From: Nitrospirota bacterium | Lineage (GTDB): Bacteria; Nitrospinota_A; UBA7883 | DNA length: 64,000 nucleotides | Direction: 5' to 3' | Assembly (NCBI GenBank): GCA_024275315.1 | Contig: JAJRZK010000058.1 | Location: 62,001-126,000 of the forward strand | Shown here: one piece after another, positions 1 to 8,993 of the stretch | Layout of the letters: each line of letters opens with the position of its first letter | Numbering within the stretch: position 1 is the stretch's first letter | The notes under the pieces: generated by a model | What the model saw: the letters and a program-made list of their open reading frames with translations, nothing else | Databases searched by the model: none | Told to the model about the DNA's origin: nothing | Position numbers and translations under genes: made by a program

Positions 1-1
1 A

Positions 2-940
2 CATGGAATCGATGCGAGGATCGGCCCGACGTCAGGACGAATGAACGCTTGCATATATTACACGTCCCAGTTCGTGCTTAACGATCCGGAGATATATCTG
101 TCCGGGCGTGGCAACCGTTACTCCGTGGCGTATTTTCATGGTGGGCCTGGTGACACAGGTTTTGAAGAGTTGTTTTCATCTCTTGTAAATCGAAAAAGCG
201 ATCTGGCGAAAGTCGTAGTGTCCAACACGCGGATCGAGGCCTGCTGTATCGAAGCCGGTTTTGAGCCGGGACAAATTGCGAGGATACCCATCGGCTTGAA
301 CATGAACTGGTTTTCCCCGGCGACAGATAGCTCGAGAACGGCTGTGCGCAGTCGGCTGGGAATACCACGGGACGCTTTTGTGGTCGGCTCGTTTCAAAAA
401 GACGGGGTGGGATGGGGTGAAGGCTCCGAGCCGAAGCTGATTAAGGGTCCGGATATTTTTGTTAAAACGCTTAAACGTGTGAAAAGTTCCATCGCCGGTC
501 TGCATGTCCTCTTGTCCGGACCGTCGAGAGGTTATGTCAAAAATGAGTTGTCATCAGCCAGTATACCGTACACCCATACTTTGACCGCAAAGGCCAGGGA
601 TGTCGCTCCTCTTTACCATGCGCTGGACGTCTACCTTGTCGCAAGCCGTGTTGAGGGTGGCCCCAAGGCGATATTGGAAAGCATGGCTTCCGGAGTTGCA
701 CTGGTGACCACCAGGGTGGGCCAGGCGGTGGACCTGGTGCGACATGGGGAAAACGGGTGGATGGTGGATGTCGAAGATGTCGGTGGGTTGGCTGATGGGA
801 TTATGAAAGCTTACAACGATAAGGCCTATTTTTACGATATGAAACAGGTGGCGGAAGCGACGGCCGCCAACGAGGATAACATGGCCCAGGCGGATCGATG
901 GAACAAGCTTTTTTTCAAAGGGTATATAGATGGAGCGTGA
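2..940 (+). CDS. Glycosyltransferase family 4 (5'-truncated by window edge)
   Basis: This is the C-terminal portion of a GT-B fold sugar transferase, predicted to add a sugar from a nucleotide donor to a growing surface glycan at the cytoplasmic face. The reading frame stays open through the left edge (codons from base 2), and the first in-frame ATG at 41 would remove part of the N-terminal Rossmann domain. The gene therefore almost certainly begins outside the window. The family-4 donor-binding signature is visible near the C terminus as EGGPKAILESMASG (Glu-x7-Glu). It overlaps the next gene by 11 bp, so the two are probably translationally coupled. Acceptor and donor cannot be read from sequence. 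Confidence 0.85.
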   Translation, partial: HGIDARIGPTSGRMNACIYYTSQFVLNDPEIYLSGRGNRYSVAYFHGGPGDTGFEELFSSLVNRKSDLAKVVVSNTRIEACCIEAGFEPGQIARIPIGLNMNWFSPATDSSRTAVRSRLGIPRDAFVVGSFQKDGVGWGEGSEPKLIKGPDIFVKTLKRVKSSIAGLHVLLSGPSRGYVKNELSSASIPYTHTLTAKARDVAPLYHALDVYLVASRVEGGPKAILESMASGVALVTTRVGQAVDLVRHGENGWMVDVEDVGGLADGIMKAYNDKAYFYDMKQVAEATAANEDNMAQADRWNKLFFKGYIDGA

Positions 941-2075
941 CACGGAGACGGCGGTTATCGCCGGTGTGGATAAGACCGCCAAAACCGCGGTAACCGTTTT
1001 GATGCCGGTCTATAACGCCGAGCGCTACCTGAGGGAGAGCATATCAAGCGTTCTTGACCAGACCCATAAGGAATTCGAGTTTTTGATAATAAACGACGGT
1101 TCCACCGACAACACACGGGAAATCGTGTCGTCTTTTGCAGATTCACGCATCCATTATCATGAAAACGATCAAAACATGGGCATGGTGGCCACGTTGAACA
1201 GGGGGCTGGAGTTGGCTTCGAACGAACTTATCGCCCGTCAGGATGGTGACGATTTGTGCGCCCCGGAGCGTCTTGAGCGTCAGGTTGATTTTATGAACGC
1301 ACATCTGCAAACGCCATTGACAGGCGCTTTGAGTTCCGTGATTGATCAGGATGGGGACGAGGTCTACGCAGGAGTGCTCGAAAAACCGCTGGAGCCTCTT
1401 GGCGTACGATGGTTCCAAATGTTCGACAACCCGTTTGTCCATACATCGGTAATGTTCCGGAAAAAAGTTGTCGTGGGCGAGTTTGGAGGGTACCGCTGGT
1501 CCGATTGCTGTTCCGATTTTGATCTTTGGACCAGGGTTGCGACGGTATACCCGACAATGAATCTGCCCCAACGTCTGGTGAAGCACCGGGTTCACAGCGA
1601 CTCCATTATCGGATCTATGTTCGGAGACGATAAAGAGAAACTGAAACTGTCCGACAAAGAGCGAACAGCCATCATAAGAAGAAACGTGGTCAACACGGTA
1701 GGTGACATTCTGACCGACGAGCAGATAAACCTGCTGGCCAGGTTCGTGCACGGACTAAAAGCGGATGAGGCGGGCCCGTTCCTGTCTGCGTCTGAAAAAC
1801 TGATGGAGAAATATATAAACAAGTATCCCGAAGCCAGCGGATCTTCTGAGTTTCGGTACACAGTGGCGTCCCAATACGCCATGGTGGCGTACTGGCTTCT
1901 TCCTCAAGACAGGGTAAAGGCTTTGATGGTTTATAAAAAGGGGATCGCATACTCTGCGAAATTGATTTGGAACCTCCCCTGGGGCAGGATGGTAGCCTTG
2001 GCCCTGTTCGGAGAGCCGGTTCGTTCGGCTTTTGCAAAAGCAAGGCGCATGATCCGGCCAAAAGCAAAAGGCTGA
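930..2075 (+). CDS. Glycosyltransferase family 2 (GT-A)
   Basis: Inverting GT-A glycosyltransferase of 381 residues, cytoplasmic or membrane-associated, in the polysaccharide locus. The N-terminal PVYNAERYL segment (about residue 27) and the DGSTDNT nucleotide-binding loop (about 58) are classical family-2 features. The acidic QDGDD cluster near residue 105 is the likely metal-binding DxD equivalent. The C-terminal 130 residues are helical and unassigned. The ATG at 930 lies inside the end of the previous gene, a tight overlap typical of operons. The sugar transferred is unknown. Confidence 0.88.
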   Translation: MERDTETAVIAGVDKTAKTAVTVLMPVYNAERYLRESISSVLDQTHKEFEFLIINDGSTDNTREIVSSFADSRIHYHENDQNMGMVATLNRGLELASNELIARQDGDDLCAPERLERQVDFMNAHLQTPLTGALSSVIDQDGDEVYAGVLEKPLEPLGVRWFQMFDNPFVHTSVMFRKKVVVGEFGGYRWSDCCSDFDLWTRVATVYPTMNLPQRLVKHRVHSDSIIGSMFGDDKEKLKLSDKERTAIIRRNVVNTVGDILTDEQINLLARFVHGLKADEAGPFLSASEKLMEKYINKYPEASGSSEFRYTVASQYAMVAYWLLPQDRVKALMVYKKGIAYSAKLIWNLPWGRMVALALFGEPVRSAFAKARRMIRPKAKG

Positions 2076-2085
2076 GCGAACAACC

Positions 2086-3183
2086 ATGCGTCTGACGCTT
2101 GTTATATCCTCGTTAGAGGCCGGGGGGGCCGAGCGGGTCATGTCCGCCCTGGCCAATCACTGGGCCGGGGCGGGATGGGTCGTTACGCTGATAACTTTTG
2201 ATGATGGTTCCGTTTCCCCATTTTACAAGTTGGATCAGAGGGTGAATCATGTGCCAATGGCAGTTGCCCGGCCCTCGAAAAATATGTGGGTAGCGGCGAT
2301 TAACAACTTGCGAAGAGTACTGAAATTGCGCAAAAAGATTGTTAAAAGCGCGCCCGATGCGGTTATAAGCTTTATGGACGCGACGAATATATTGACAATT
2401 CTTGCCACGCGGGGGACTGGTGTTACAACAGTTGTATCGGAGAGGACAGACACCAGACTTCACGACATAGGGGTTGTATGGAGAATGCTACGAACGATCG
2501 TCTACAAATTTGCGGATATGATCGTGTTTCCCAGCGTGGCGAGTATGTCCAGGTTCGGCAGTGGTGTTGAGAGCAAATCGGTGGTCATTCCCAATCCCGT
2601 CTTTGGGCCAAATGGGCAGGCCACACCGACCGTGCGCATAAACGGCCCCACAGTTATGGCCATGGGCAGGCTGGTCGATGTCAAAGGATTCGATCTTCTG
2701 CTTGAGGCGTTTGCAAAAATAAAAGACGATTATGACAACTGGAGCCTTACAATACTTGGAGACGGTCCGCGGCGGGGTCACCTGGAGTCGATGGTTTCGC
2801 GCCTTGGCCTCGCCGGAAGAGTGTCGATGCCCGGTATGGTGAAAAACACCGCCGACTATCTGGCGCGCGCCGATCTTTTCGTTTTATCCTCACGGTACGA
2901 GGGATTCCCCAACGCCCTTTGCGAAGCCATGGCGTGTGGTGTGGCTGTTATCAGTTTTGATTGCATGAGCGGCCCCCGCGAAATAATCAGCGATGGTGTG
3001 GACGGGGTTTTGGCGCCCGCTGGCGACGTTGAAAAGCTGTCGAGCGCCATGGCGAAACTCATGGGCGACAAGAATGAGCGAGAACGGCTGGCGCTAAACG
3101 CCCGGAGAATAGTCGAGCGGTATGGAATGGACAAGGTGTCGGCGATGTGGGAGTCCCTGTTAACAGGCGGCCCAGGCGTCTGA
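2086..3183 (+). CDS. Glycosyltransferase family 4
   Basis: GT-B glycosyltransferase of 365 residues. The N terminus carries the glycine-rich acceptor-side motif LEAGGAERV (residues 9-17). The C-terminal half has the donor-binding signature SRYEGFPNALCEAMACG. A long hydrophobic stretch is absent, so it should be a peripheral enzyme on the inner face of the inner membrane. It starts 10 bp after the preceding gene and ends 4 bp before the next, so it is part of one transcript. Family-4 members of this type transfer GalNAc, glucose or mannose, but the choice cannot be made here. Confidence 0.88.
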   Translation: MRLTLVISSLEAGGAERVMSALANHWAGAGWVVTLITFDDGSVSPFYKLDQRVNHVPMAVARPSKNMWVAAINNLRRVLKLRKKIVKSAPDAVISFMDATNILTILATRGTGVTTVVSERTDTRLHDIGVVWRMLRTIVYKFADMIVFPSVASMSRFGSGVESKSVVIPNPVFGPNGQATPTVRINGPTVMAMGRLVDVKGFDLLLEAFAKIKDDYDNWSLTILGDGPRRGHLESMVSRLGLAGRVSMPGMVKNTADYLARADLFVLSSRYEGFPNALCEAMACGVAVISFDCMSGPREIISDGVDGVLAPAGDVEKLSSAMAKLMGDKNERERLALNARRIVERYGMDKVSAMWESLLTGGPGV

Positions 3184-3187
3184 GATA

Positions 3188-4330
3188 ATGGCGGGGAAAA
3201 TACGAATCGCCCACCTGATCACCGGTCTCGCCACAGGCGGAGCGGAAATGTCATTGGCCAAGCTTGTGAGCGGAATGGACAAGTCGAGATTTGATAATGT
3301 TGTGCTGAACATGGGAGGCGGTGATTCATATCTGGCGAGGACCATCGAAGCCGGAGGTGTTGAAGTGGTGACTGTGGCCATGCGCCCGAAGCGGCGCGCC
3401 CCGTTCGGGTTGGCGCGTCTTCTGGCCCATCTGGCGTTAAAAAAACCGGATATCCTGCAGACCTGGCTACATCACGCAGACCTGGTTGGGTTATACGCTT
3501 CAAGGATTATCGGTGTTCCTCTAATATGGAATTTGAGATGCGCCGAACTCGATCCAGCGGATCATCCCGGATCTCTGTTCACGATATTGCGGCATTTGGC
3601 CCGCAACTCCTCGATACCCAAGGCTGTTATAGTTAATTCAACAGCCGGCAAGATGGCCCATGAGGCCATAGGGTATCACCCCGCCGAATGGATAGTGGTT
3701 CCCAACGGGTTCGACACAGACATGTTCAAGCCGGATCAGGTGGCGTATGAGGCTCTTCGCGATGAAATCGGCGTTAAACGGGATTGTCCCGTGATCGGAC
3801 TGGTGGCCAGGTACCACCTGATGAAAGATCATTCCACGTTTATAAAAGCCGCGGGGTTGCTCTGCGCCAGGAGGCCCGATGTTCATTTTGTAATGGTGGG
3901 AACCGGTGTGGATGAAAACAACACCGAGCTGACGCAGGCGATCGCCGATGCGGGGATAAAAAACAAAGTTCACCTGCTCGGGGAAAAAGAAAATATTCCC
4001 GCCATTACCGCCGGTTTTGATGTAGCCACATGCTCTTCGTACAGCGAGGGGTTTGCTAACGTGGTCGGGGAGGCGATGTCGTGCGCGGTTCCATGTGTGG
4101 TGACAGACGCGGGCGACTGCGCGGATGTGGTGGGGGATACGGGTATAGTCGTGAACACCCGCGATCCGGAAGCGATGGCGCGGGGTTGGGAGACCATATT
4201 GTCGATGGATCCGGATCGTAGAAAAACCATGGGCCGAAGCGCCCGAGACAGGGTGGCTGCGCTCTATTCCCTGGACAAGGTCGCCCGGAAGTATGAAACC
4301 ATTTACGAGCGCATGGTCGACTCGCGGTAG
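3188..4330 (+). CDS. Glycosyltransferase family 4
   Basis: GT-B glycosyltransferase of 380 residues, similar in build to its upstream neighbour: GLATGGAEM near residue 14 and SYSEGFANVVGEAMSC in the C-terminal donor-binding domain. These two adjacent family-4 enzymes are probably an old duplication or at least perform successive additions on the same glycan. Spacing is 4 bp from the upstream stop and 6 bp to the downstream start. Donor and linkage are unknown. Confidence 0.88.
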   Translation: MAGKIRIAHLITGLATGGAEMSLAKLVSGMDKSRFDNVVLNMGGGDSYLARTIEAGGVEVVTVAMRPKRRAPFGLARLLAHLALKKPDILQTWLHHADLVGLYASRIIGVPLIWNLRCAELDPADHPGSLFTILRHLARNSSIPKAVIVNSTAGKMAHEAIGYHPAEWIVVPNGFDTDMFKPDQVAYEALRDEIGVKRDCPVIGLVARYHLMKDHSTFIKAAGLLCARRPDVHFVMVGTGVDENNTELTQAIADAGIKNKVHLLGEKENIPAITAGFDVATCSSYSEGFANVVGEAMSCAVPCVVTDAGDCADVVGDTGIVVNTRDPEAMARGWETILSMDPDRRKTMGRSARDRVAALYSLDKVARKYETIYERMVDSR

Positions 4331-4336
4331 AAACCC

Positions 4337-5893
4337 ATGAATATTTCCCGGCGGAAGCGGATCATGTTTTTTACGGCGCTGATGTCGTTTCATTTTATTT
4401 TTTCCGGCGCGATGTACCTTGTAGCCACGTCTCAATACATGGCCGATTATCATAATGGCGAGGGGCTGTGGAACTTCGGGCTCGATTCTTTTGATTACCA
4501 TTTGATAGCCCAGCGGGACGCCGTAAAGATTGGCGAAGGAAATCATTTTGGTAACGAATATATATCGGGCTGGCTAAATTCCAACAATCCGTGGCACACA
4601 AGATGGATATCGCTGTCATACTACCTGTTTGGCCCGCGTCCGTTTTCCTTTGAACCTGTCAACGGGCTCTTGTGGTCGCTGTCGGTATGTCTGGTTTTCC
4701 TGATCGCGCGGACGATCACCGGCGGCGATTCGACCTTGTCTTTAGCCTCCGGGTTGATGTATGGTCTGTTTCCTTCAAATCTGGCGTTATCTACACAACT
4801 GCTCAAAGACCCCTTTTACAATTTCGGAACGCTGATGATCATATTCGGATGGGTGTCTTTGCTCGCCGGGCAGGGTGGATGGAAACACGCGGCCCTGCTT
4901 TTTTTTGGGGTTATTCTGCTCAGGATGGTTCGGCCGGAGTATCTTCCATTGATCATGTTTCTGTTTTTCGTGGGGCTGGCGCTGGTTTATATATGGGCGA
5001 GGCGATCGATGGTATACGCTGTGGCGGCGCTGGTTCTTTCTTCGATTTTCCTGGCTTTGCCGGCGCAAAACGCGGTATGGGCCGAAAAAGCTCCGCCGCC
5101 TTCGGATATCAAGAGATATTTCGACTGGAAGGTTGAAAAACTTAAACAGGGAGAGCGGATAATCGAGCGTGCAAAAAAACGAATCAAAGCCGAGCTGGGA
5201 AAAGATTACGACATGAAGCTCGACAGACAGATTGAACAATGGTTCAAGGTCAAATATGTTTCGCCCAGGGCCTTACACGAGGACTTCGAAGAGAAAGAAC
5301 GTAGCCTTATGATATTGACCAGGGCGCATGGAGCCGGGTTGAGCCGTTTTCTGTCACGATGGATCCCCCGCTGGCAAAAAACAGGCTGGGCTCCCGACTG
5401 GCTGGAGGAGAGGCTGGTTAAGGCCAACAGTTATCGCGACAATTTCCTGACTTATTACGCAGAGAAAGGCTCGAGCTCCATCGATTCCGACACGGTGTTC
5501 CGGAGCATGTCGGATATGGTGTCTTATCTTCCCCGTGCGATCCAGATCGGTTTTCTGGCGCCGTTTCCGAACATGTGGTTCAGCCCCGGTCATATGGGTG
5601 GCAGAGCGGCTCGCTATGTTTCCGGATTTGAAATGCTGGTCTGGTATTTTTTAATCGCCGGTTTCGCCGGATTTCTCGTTGTCTCAGACACGCCTATCCA
5701 AACAAAAATATGGGTTACGGTATTTCTTGTGGTGACGATCATACCTCTTGGATTATTGGTTCCAAACCTGGGGACCCTTCACAGGATGCGGCATGTATAC
5801 ATGGCTCCGGTTTTGGTTGGTGGGCTGATTGGCCTTAAAGTGTTTTGGGACCGCTACGTATCGAAAACCAGATTAAAACTTTTCGGTCAATAG
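4337..5893 (+). CDS. Polytopic membrane protein, GT-C-like (function unassigned)
   Basis: A 518-residue inner-membrane protein with a hydrophobic N-terminal segment, a run of membrane segments from about residue 110 to 250, and a soluble charged region from about 255 to 390. Further membrane segments follow toward the C terminus. The layout and the acidic residues in the first extracytoplasmic loop (around LDSFDYH) resemble GT-C glycosyltransferases that use lipid-phosphate sugars in the periplasm. I do not recognise a specific family. A flippase or polymerase is an alternative, though the large internal soluble domain argues against a Wzx-like flippase. It lies inside the glycosyltransferase operon, 4 bp before asnB1. 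Confidence 0.6.
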   Translation: MNISRRKRIMFFTALMSFHFIFSGAMYLVATSQYMADYHNGEGLWNFGLDSFDYHLIAQRDAVKIGEGNHFGNEYISGWLNSNNPWHTRWISLSYYLFGPRPFSFEPVNGLLWSLSVCLVFLIARTITGGDSTLSLASGLMYGLFPSNLALSTQLLKDPFYNFGTLMIIFGWVSLLAGQGGWKHAALLFFGVILLRMVRPEYLPLIMFLFFVGLALVYIWARRSMVYAVAALVLSSIFLALPAQNAVWAEKAPPPSDIKRYFDWKVEKLKQGERIIERAKKRIKAELGKDYDMKLDRQIEQWFKVKYVSPRALHEDFEEKERSLMILTRAHGAGLSRFLSRWIPRWQKTGWAPDWLEERLVKANSYRDNFLTYYAEKGSSSIDSDTVFRSMSDMVSYLPRAIQIGFLAPFPNMWFSPGHMGGRAARYVSGFEMLVWYFLIAGFAGFLVVSDTPIQTKIWVTVFLVVTIIPLGLLVPNLGTLHRMRHVYMAPVLVGGLIGLKVFWDRYVSKTRLKLFGQ

Positions 5894-5897
5894 CCTT

Positions 5898-7862
5898 ATG
5901 TGCGGTATTGCAGGATTTTTGGATACGACCGGTTCGGCGTCCGGGGAGGAGATGAAGCGCATGGCTTTGCAGATGGCCGAAGCGATCAAAAGCCGCGGTC
6001 CGGACGATCATGGAGCTTGGGTCGACCAGGACGAAGGTATCGCTCTTGGTCACAGGCGGTTGTCGATTCTGGATCTTTCATCAAAGGGGCGCCAGCCCAT
6101 GGTTTCGCACAGCGGCCGGTACGTGATCGTATACAACGGAGAGATTTACAACTTCCAGGATATCCGATGCGAACTCGAAAAGACAGGGGTTGCCGGATGG
6201 CGTGGGCATTGCGACACGGAAGTGATTTTGGAGGCTGTGGAAAAATGGGGACTGGCCGGCGCGGCGGGGCGCTTTAACGGAATGTTCGCCCTGGTCGTGT
6301 GGGACAGGAAAAAAAGGACGCTCGGTTTCGCCAGGGATCGTCTTGGCAAGAAGCCGCTTTATTACGGGTTCATAAACGGAATATTCTTTTTCGCATCGGA
6401 ACTGAAGGCGTTGAACGAACACCCGGGATTCAATCCCGAGGTAGACATAAATTCTCTCGCCCTGTATCTTCGCCACAACTATATACCAGCCCCATACTCG
6501 ATCTACAAACATATTTCCAAGCTGCCGCCGGGACATATTATGGAAATTCCCGTAAACAAGTTAACCAGAGGCGATGCGCCGGCGAGCCTGCAATACTGGA
6601 GCGCCAGGGAATCGTACGAGAGAGGGGAGTCATCGCCCGCCACGGATATTGAAAGCGCTGTGACGGAGCTTGAACGCCTTTTAAAGGATTGTGTTGGCAT
6701 AAGGATGATAAGCGACGTTCCGCTGGGGGCTTTTCTGTCCGGAGGTATAGACTCGTCGCTGGTTGTGGCTCTTATGCAGGCGCAAAGCTCACAACCTGTG
6801 AGGACATTTACAATAGGTTTTCACGAGAAGGGGTATAACGAAGCCGAATACGCCAAACAGGTGGCGGCTTATCTGGGGTGCGACCATACAGAGCTATATG
6901 TGACCGCGCAGGAAGCCATGTCGGTCATACCGGATATTCCATCGATATATGACGAACCCTTTTCCGACTCGTCCCAGATACCCACATACCTCGTGTCCCG
7001 GATGGCCAGAGGATACGTTACGGTAAGCCTGTCCGGTGATGGTGGCGATGAAAGTTTCGGAGGGTATAACAGGTACCTTTGGGCGATGTCGATCTGGAGA
7101 AAAATCGGATGGGCCCCGGCCGGTGTTCGTGATCTTATGGCGACGATTCTGACCATGCCCCCCCCCTCTGCGTGGAACATGGTTTACGGCCTGGCCGAAC
7201 CGATAATTCCCAAACGTGCAAGAATCGCCAATCCCGGCGACAAGGTCCATAAGTTGGCCGAGATACTGGCGTTGTCGGGTCCTGTGGAAATGTACAGGTG
7301 GCTGGTGTCTCATTTCAAGGAGCCGGAGAAAATTGTGATCGGCGCCAGGGAGCCTGTGACCGTGTTAAGCAACCAGGGCGCATGGGCGGATGTGGATGAC
7401 TTTGTCCGTCAGATGATGTTTTTGGATACGATCACTTATCTTCCGGACGACATCCTCACCAAGGTCGACAGGGCCAGTATGGCGGTCAGCCTGGAAGCGA
7501 GGGCTCCACTGCTCGATTACCGGATTGTCGATTTCGCCGCTACGATCCCCGTCGGTTGGAACATCAGCGACGGGCAGGGCAAGGGACTGCTCAGAAAAGT
7601 GCTGTACAAGCATGTTCCCAGGGAGCTGATCGAACGGCCCAAGATGGGGTTTGGAATACCGATAGACAGCTGGTTGCGTGGCCCGTTGAAAGATTGGGCG
7701 GAGAGCCTGATTAATGAAAAACGCCTCGCTGAGGAATCGTTTTTCAATCCGGCTCCTGTCAGGGAAAAATGGGAGGAGCATCTTTCAGGTAAACGGAACT
7801 GGCAATATTATCTTTGGGACATTCTGATGTTTCAGGCGTGGCTTGAAACCTATCACGGCTAG
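5898..7862 (+). CDS. asnB: Asparagine synthase-type glutamine amidotransferase, paralogue 1
   Basis: Class-II glutamine amidotransferase of 654 residues. Cys2 (start MCGIAGF) is the N-terminal nucleophile that hydrolyses glutamine. HRRLSI and NGEIYN form the glutamine pocket with its conserved Glu. SGGIDSS in the second half is the ATP pyrophosphatase PP-loop and SGDGGDE follows it. In glycan loci such enzymes usually amidate a uronic-acid carboxyl rather than make free asparagine, so an amide on the polysaccharide is likely but inferred. A run of nine C at 7158-7166 sits inside the synthetase half. Its stop is followed closely by a family-4 glycosyltransferase. Confidence 0.9.
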   Translation: MCGIAGFLDTTGSASGEEMKRMALQMAEAIKSRGPDDHGAWVDQDEGIALGHRRLSILDLSSKGRQPMVSHSGRYVIVYNGEIYNFQDIRCELEKTGVAGWRGHCDTEVILEAVEKWGLAGAAGRFNGMFALVVWDRKKRTLGFARDRLGKKPLYYGFINGIFFFASELKALNEHPGFNPEVDINSLALYLRHNYIPAPYSIYKHISKLPPGHIMEIPVNKLTRGDAPASLQYWSARESYERGESSPATDIESAVTELERLLKDCVGIRMISDVPLGAFLSGGIDSSLVVALMQAQSSQPVRTFTIGFHEKGYNEAEYAKQVAAYLGCDHTELYVTAQEAMSVIPDIPSIYDEPFSDSSQIPTYLVSRMARGYVTVSLSGDGGDESFGGYNRYLWAMSIWRKIGWAPAGVRDLMATILTMPPPSAWNMVYGLAEPIIPKRARIANPGDKVHKLAEILALSGPVEMYRWLVSHFKEPEKIVIGAREPVTVLSNQGAWADVDDFVRQMMFLDTITYLPDDILTKVDRASMAVSLEARAPLLDYRIVDFAATIPVGWNISDGQGKGLLRKVLYKHVPRELIERPKMGFGIPIDSWLRGPLKDWAESLINEKRLAEESFFNPAPVREKWEEHLSGKRNWQYYLWDILMFQAWLETYHG

Positions 7863-7871
7863 GTGTGGCCA

Positions 7872-8993
7872 ATGAAAGTGCTGTATCTAGTGACGGAGGA
7901 CTGGTATTTCTGGTCGCACAGGCTGGCCCTTGCCCGGGCGGCGAAGCGAAGGGGGCATGAGGTTGTTGTTGTAACCTCTGTAAACAAACATGGTGAAATG
8001 ATAAAAAAGGAAGGGTTCAAACTGGTTCCATGGACCTTGGACAGAAGCGGAAACAACCCTCTGCGGGAGCTTGGCTCGGTGTGGGAGCTTGTGTGCGTCT
8101 ACAGACGGCATCGCCCCGATGTGGCTCATCACGTGGCGTTAAAGCCGGTGCTGTACGGAGCCGTGGCTAGCGCTGTGGCAAAAACACCCGTGACCGTCAA
8201 CGCGCTTGCGGGGCTGGGGCATATATTTGTAGCCAAAGGCGTCAGGGCTTTTGTGGTGAGAAAGATTTTGACGGCTGTTCTTCGTTTGGCCATGCGAAGA
8301 AAAAAATCCGGCGCGATATTCCAGAACCCGGACGATATAAACAGGTTCGTGGACGCGGGCGTCGTCCATCCCAGCAAGGTGTCGTTGATAAAAGGGTCCG
8401 GTGTCGACACTGGTGTTTTCGCTCCTCCCACTACAGAGCCTTCCGGTGTGCCGATTGTTCTGCTTCATTCGAGGATGCTAAAGACAAAGGGCGTTTACGA
8501 TTTTCTGGAGGCGGCGAAACTGTTGAAAAGCAGAATTCAGGTCCGTATGGTGTTGGCTGGCGCGCCGGACCCGCATAACCCCGCCTCGGTAAACCTGGCG
8601 ACGCTAGAAAAATGGAACAGGGAAGGTTATGTGGAGTATTGGGGACAAAAAGAAAACATGCCGGAGATAATAAGACGTTCGTCTGTCGTTGTATTGCCCT
8701 CGCTTTACGGGGAGGGCGTTCCCAGATCGCTTATCGAAGCCGCGTCGGCGGCGAGGCCGTTGGTGGCGTATGACATAGCCGGGTGCAGGGAGATTGTACG
8801 TGACCGGGTCAATGGATTTCTCGCTCCGGCGGGTGACGTGAAGGCGTTGGCCGGGCATATAAAAAAACTGCTTGTCGATGATGATCTCCGGGCGCGGATG
8901 GGGGCGGCGGGAAGAAAGATAGTCGAGGACGAGTTCTGTGTTGAGCGGGTGGTTGGAGAAACTCTGGATTTGTACGGGAAGCTGATGTCCTGA
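7872..8993 (+). CDS. Glycosyltransferase family 4 (WbpX/CapM-like)
   Basis: GT-B transferase of 373 residues. I chose ATG 7872 because an AGGTG sequence lies just upstream and the protein then begins MKVLYLVTEDWYFWSHR, a usual start in this subgroup. A GTG at 7863 is possible. The C-terminal half shows LPSLYGEGVPRSLIEAASAARP, where Glu-x7-Glu is the donor-binding signature. Proteins beginning in this way often transfer N-acetylated amino sugars early in O-antigen assembly, which is family knowledge and not proven here. Its TGA abuts the stop of the convergent SGNH gene with no spacer. Confidence 0.87.
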   Translation: MKVLYLVTEDWYFWSHRLALARAAKRRGHEVVVVTSVNKHGEMIKKEGFKLVPWTLDRSGNNPLRELGSVWELVCVYRRHRPDVAHHVALKPVLYGAVASAVAKTPVTVNALAGLGHIFVAKGVRAFVVRKILTAVLRLAMRRKKSGAIFQNPDDINRFVDAGVVHPSKVSLIKGSGVDTGVFAPPTTEPSGVPIVLLHSRMLKTKGVYDFLEAAKLLKSRIQVRMVLAGAPDPHNPASVNLATLEKWNREGYVEYWGQKENMPEIIRRSSVVVLPSLYGEGVPRSLIEAASAARPLVAYDIAGCREIVRDRVNGFLAPAGDVKALAGHIKKLLVDDDLRARMGAAGRKIVEDEFCVERVVGETLDLYGKLMS

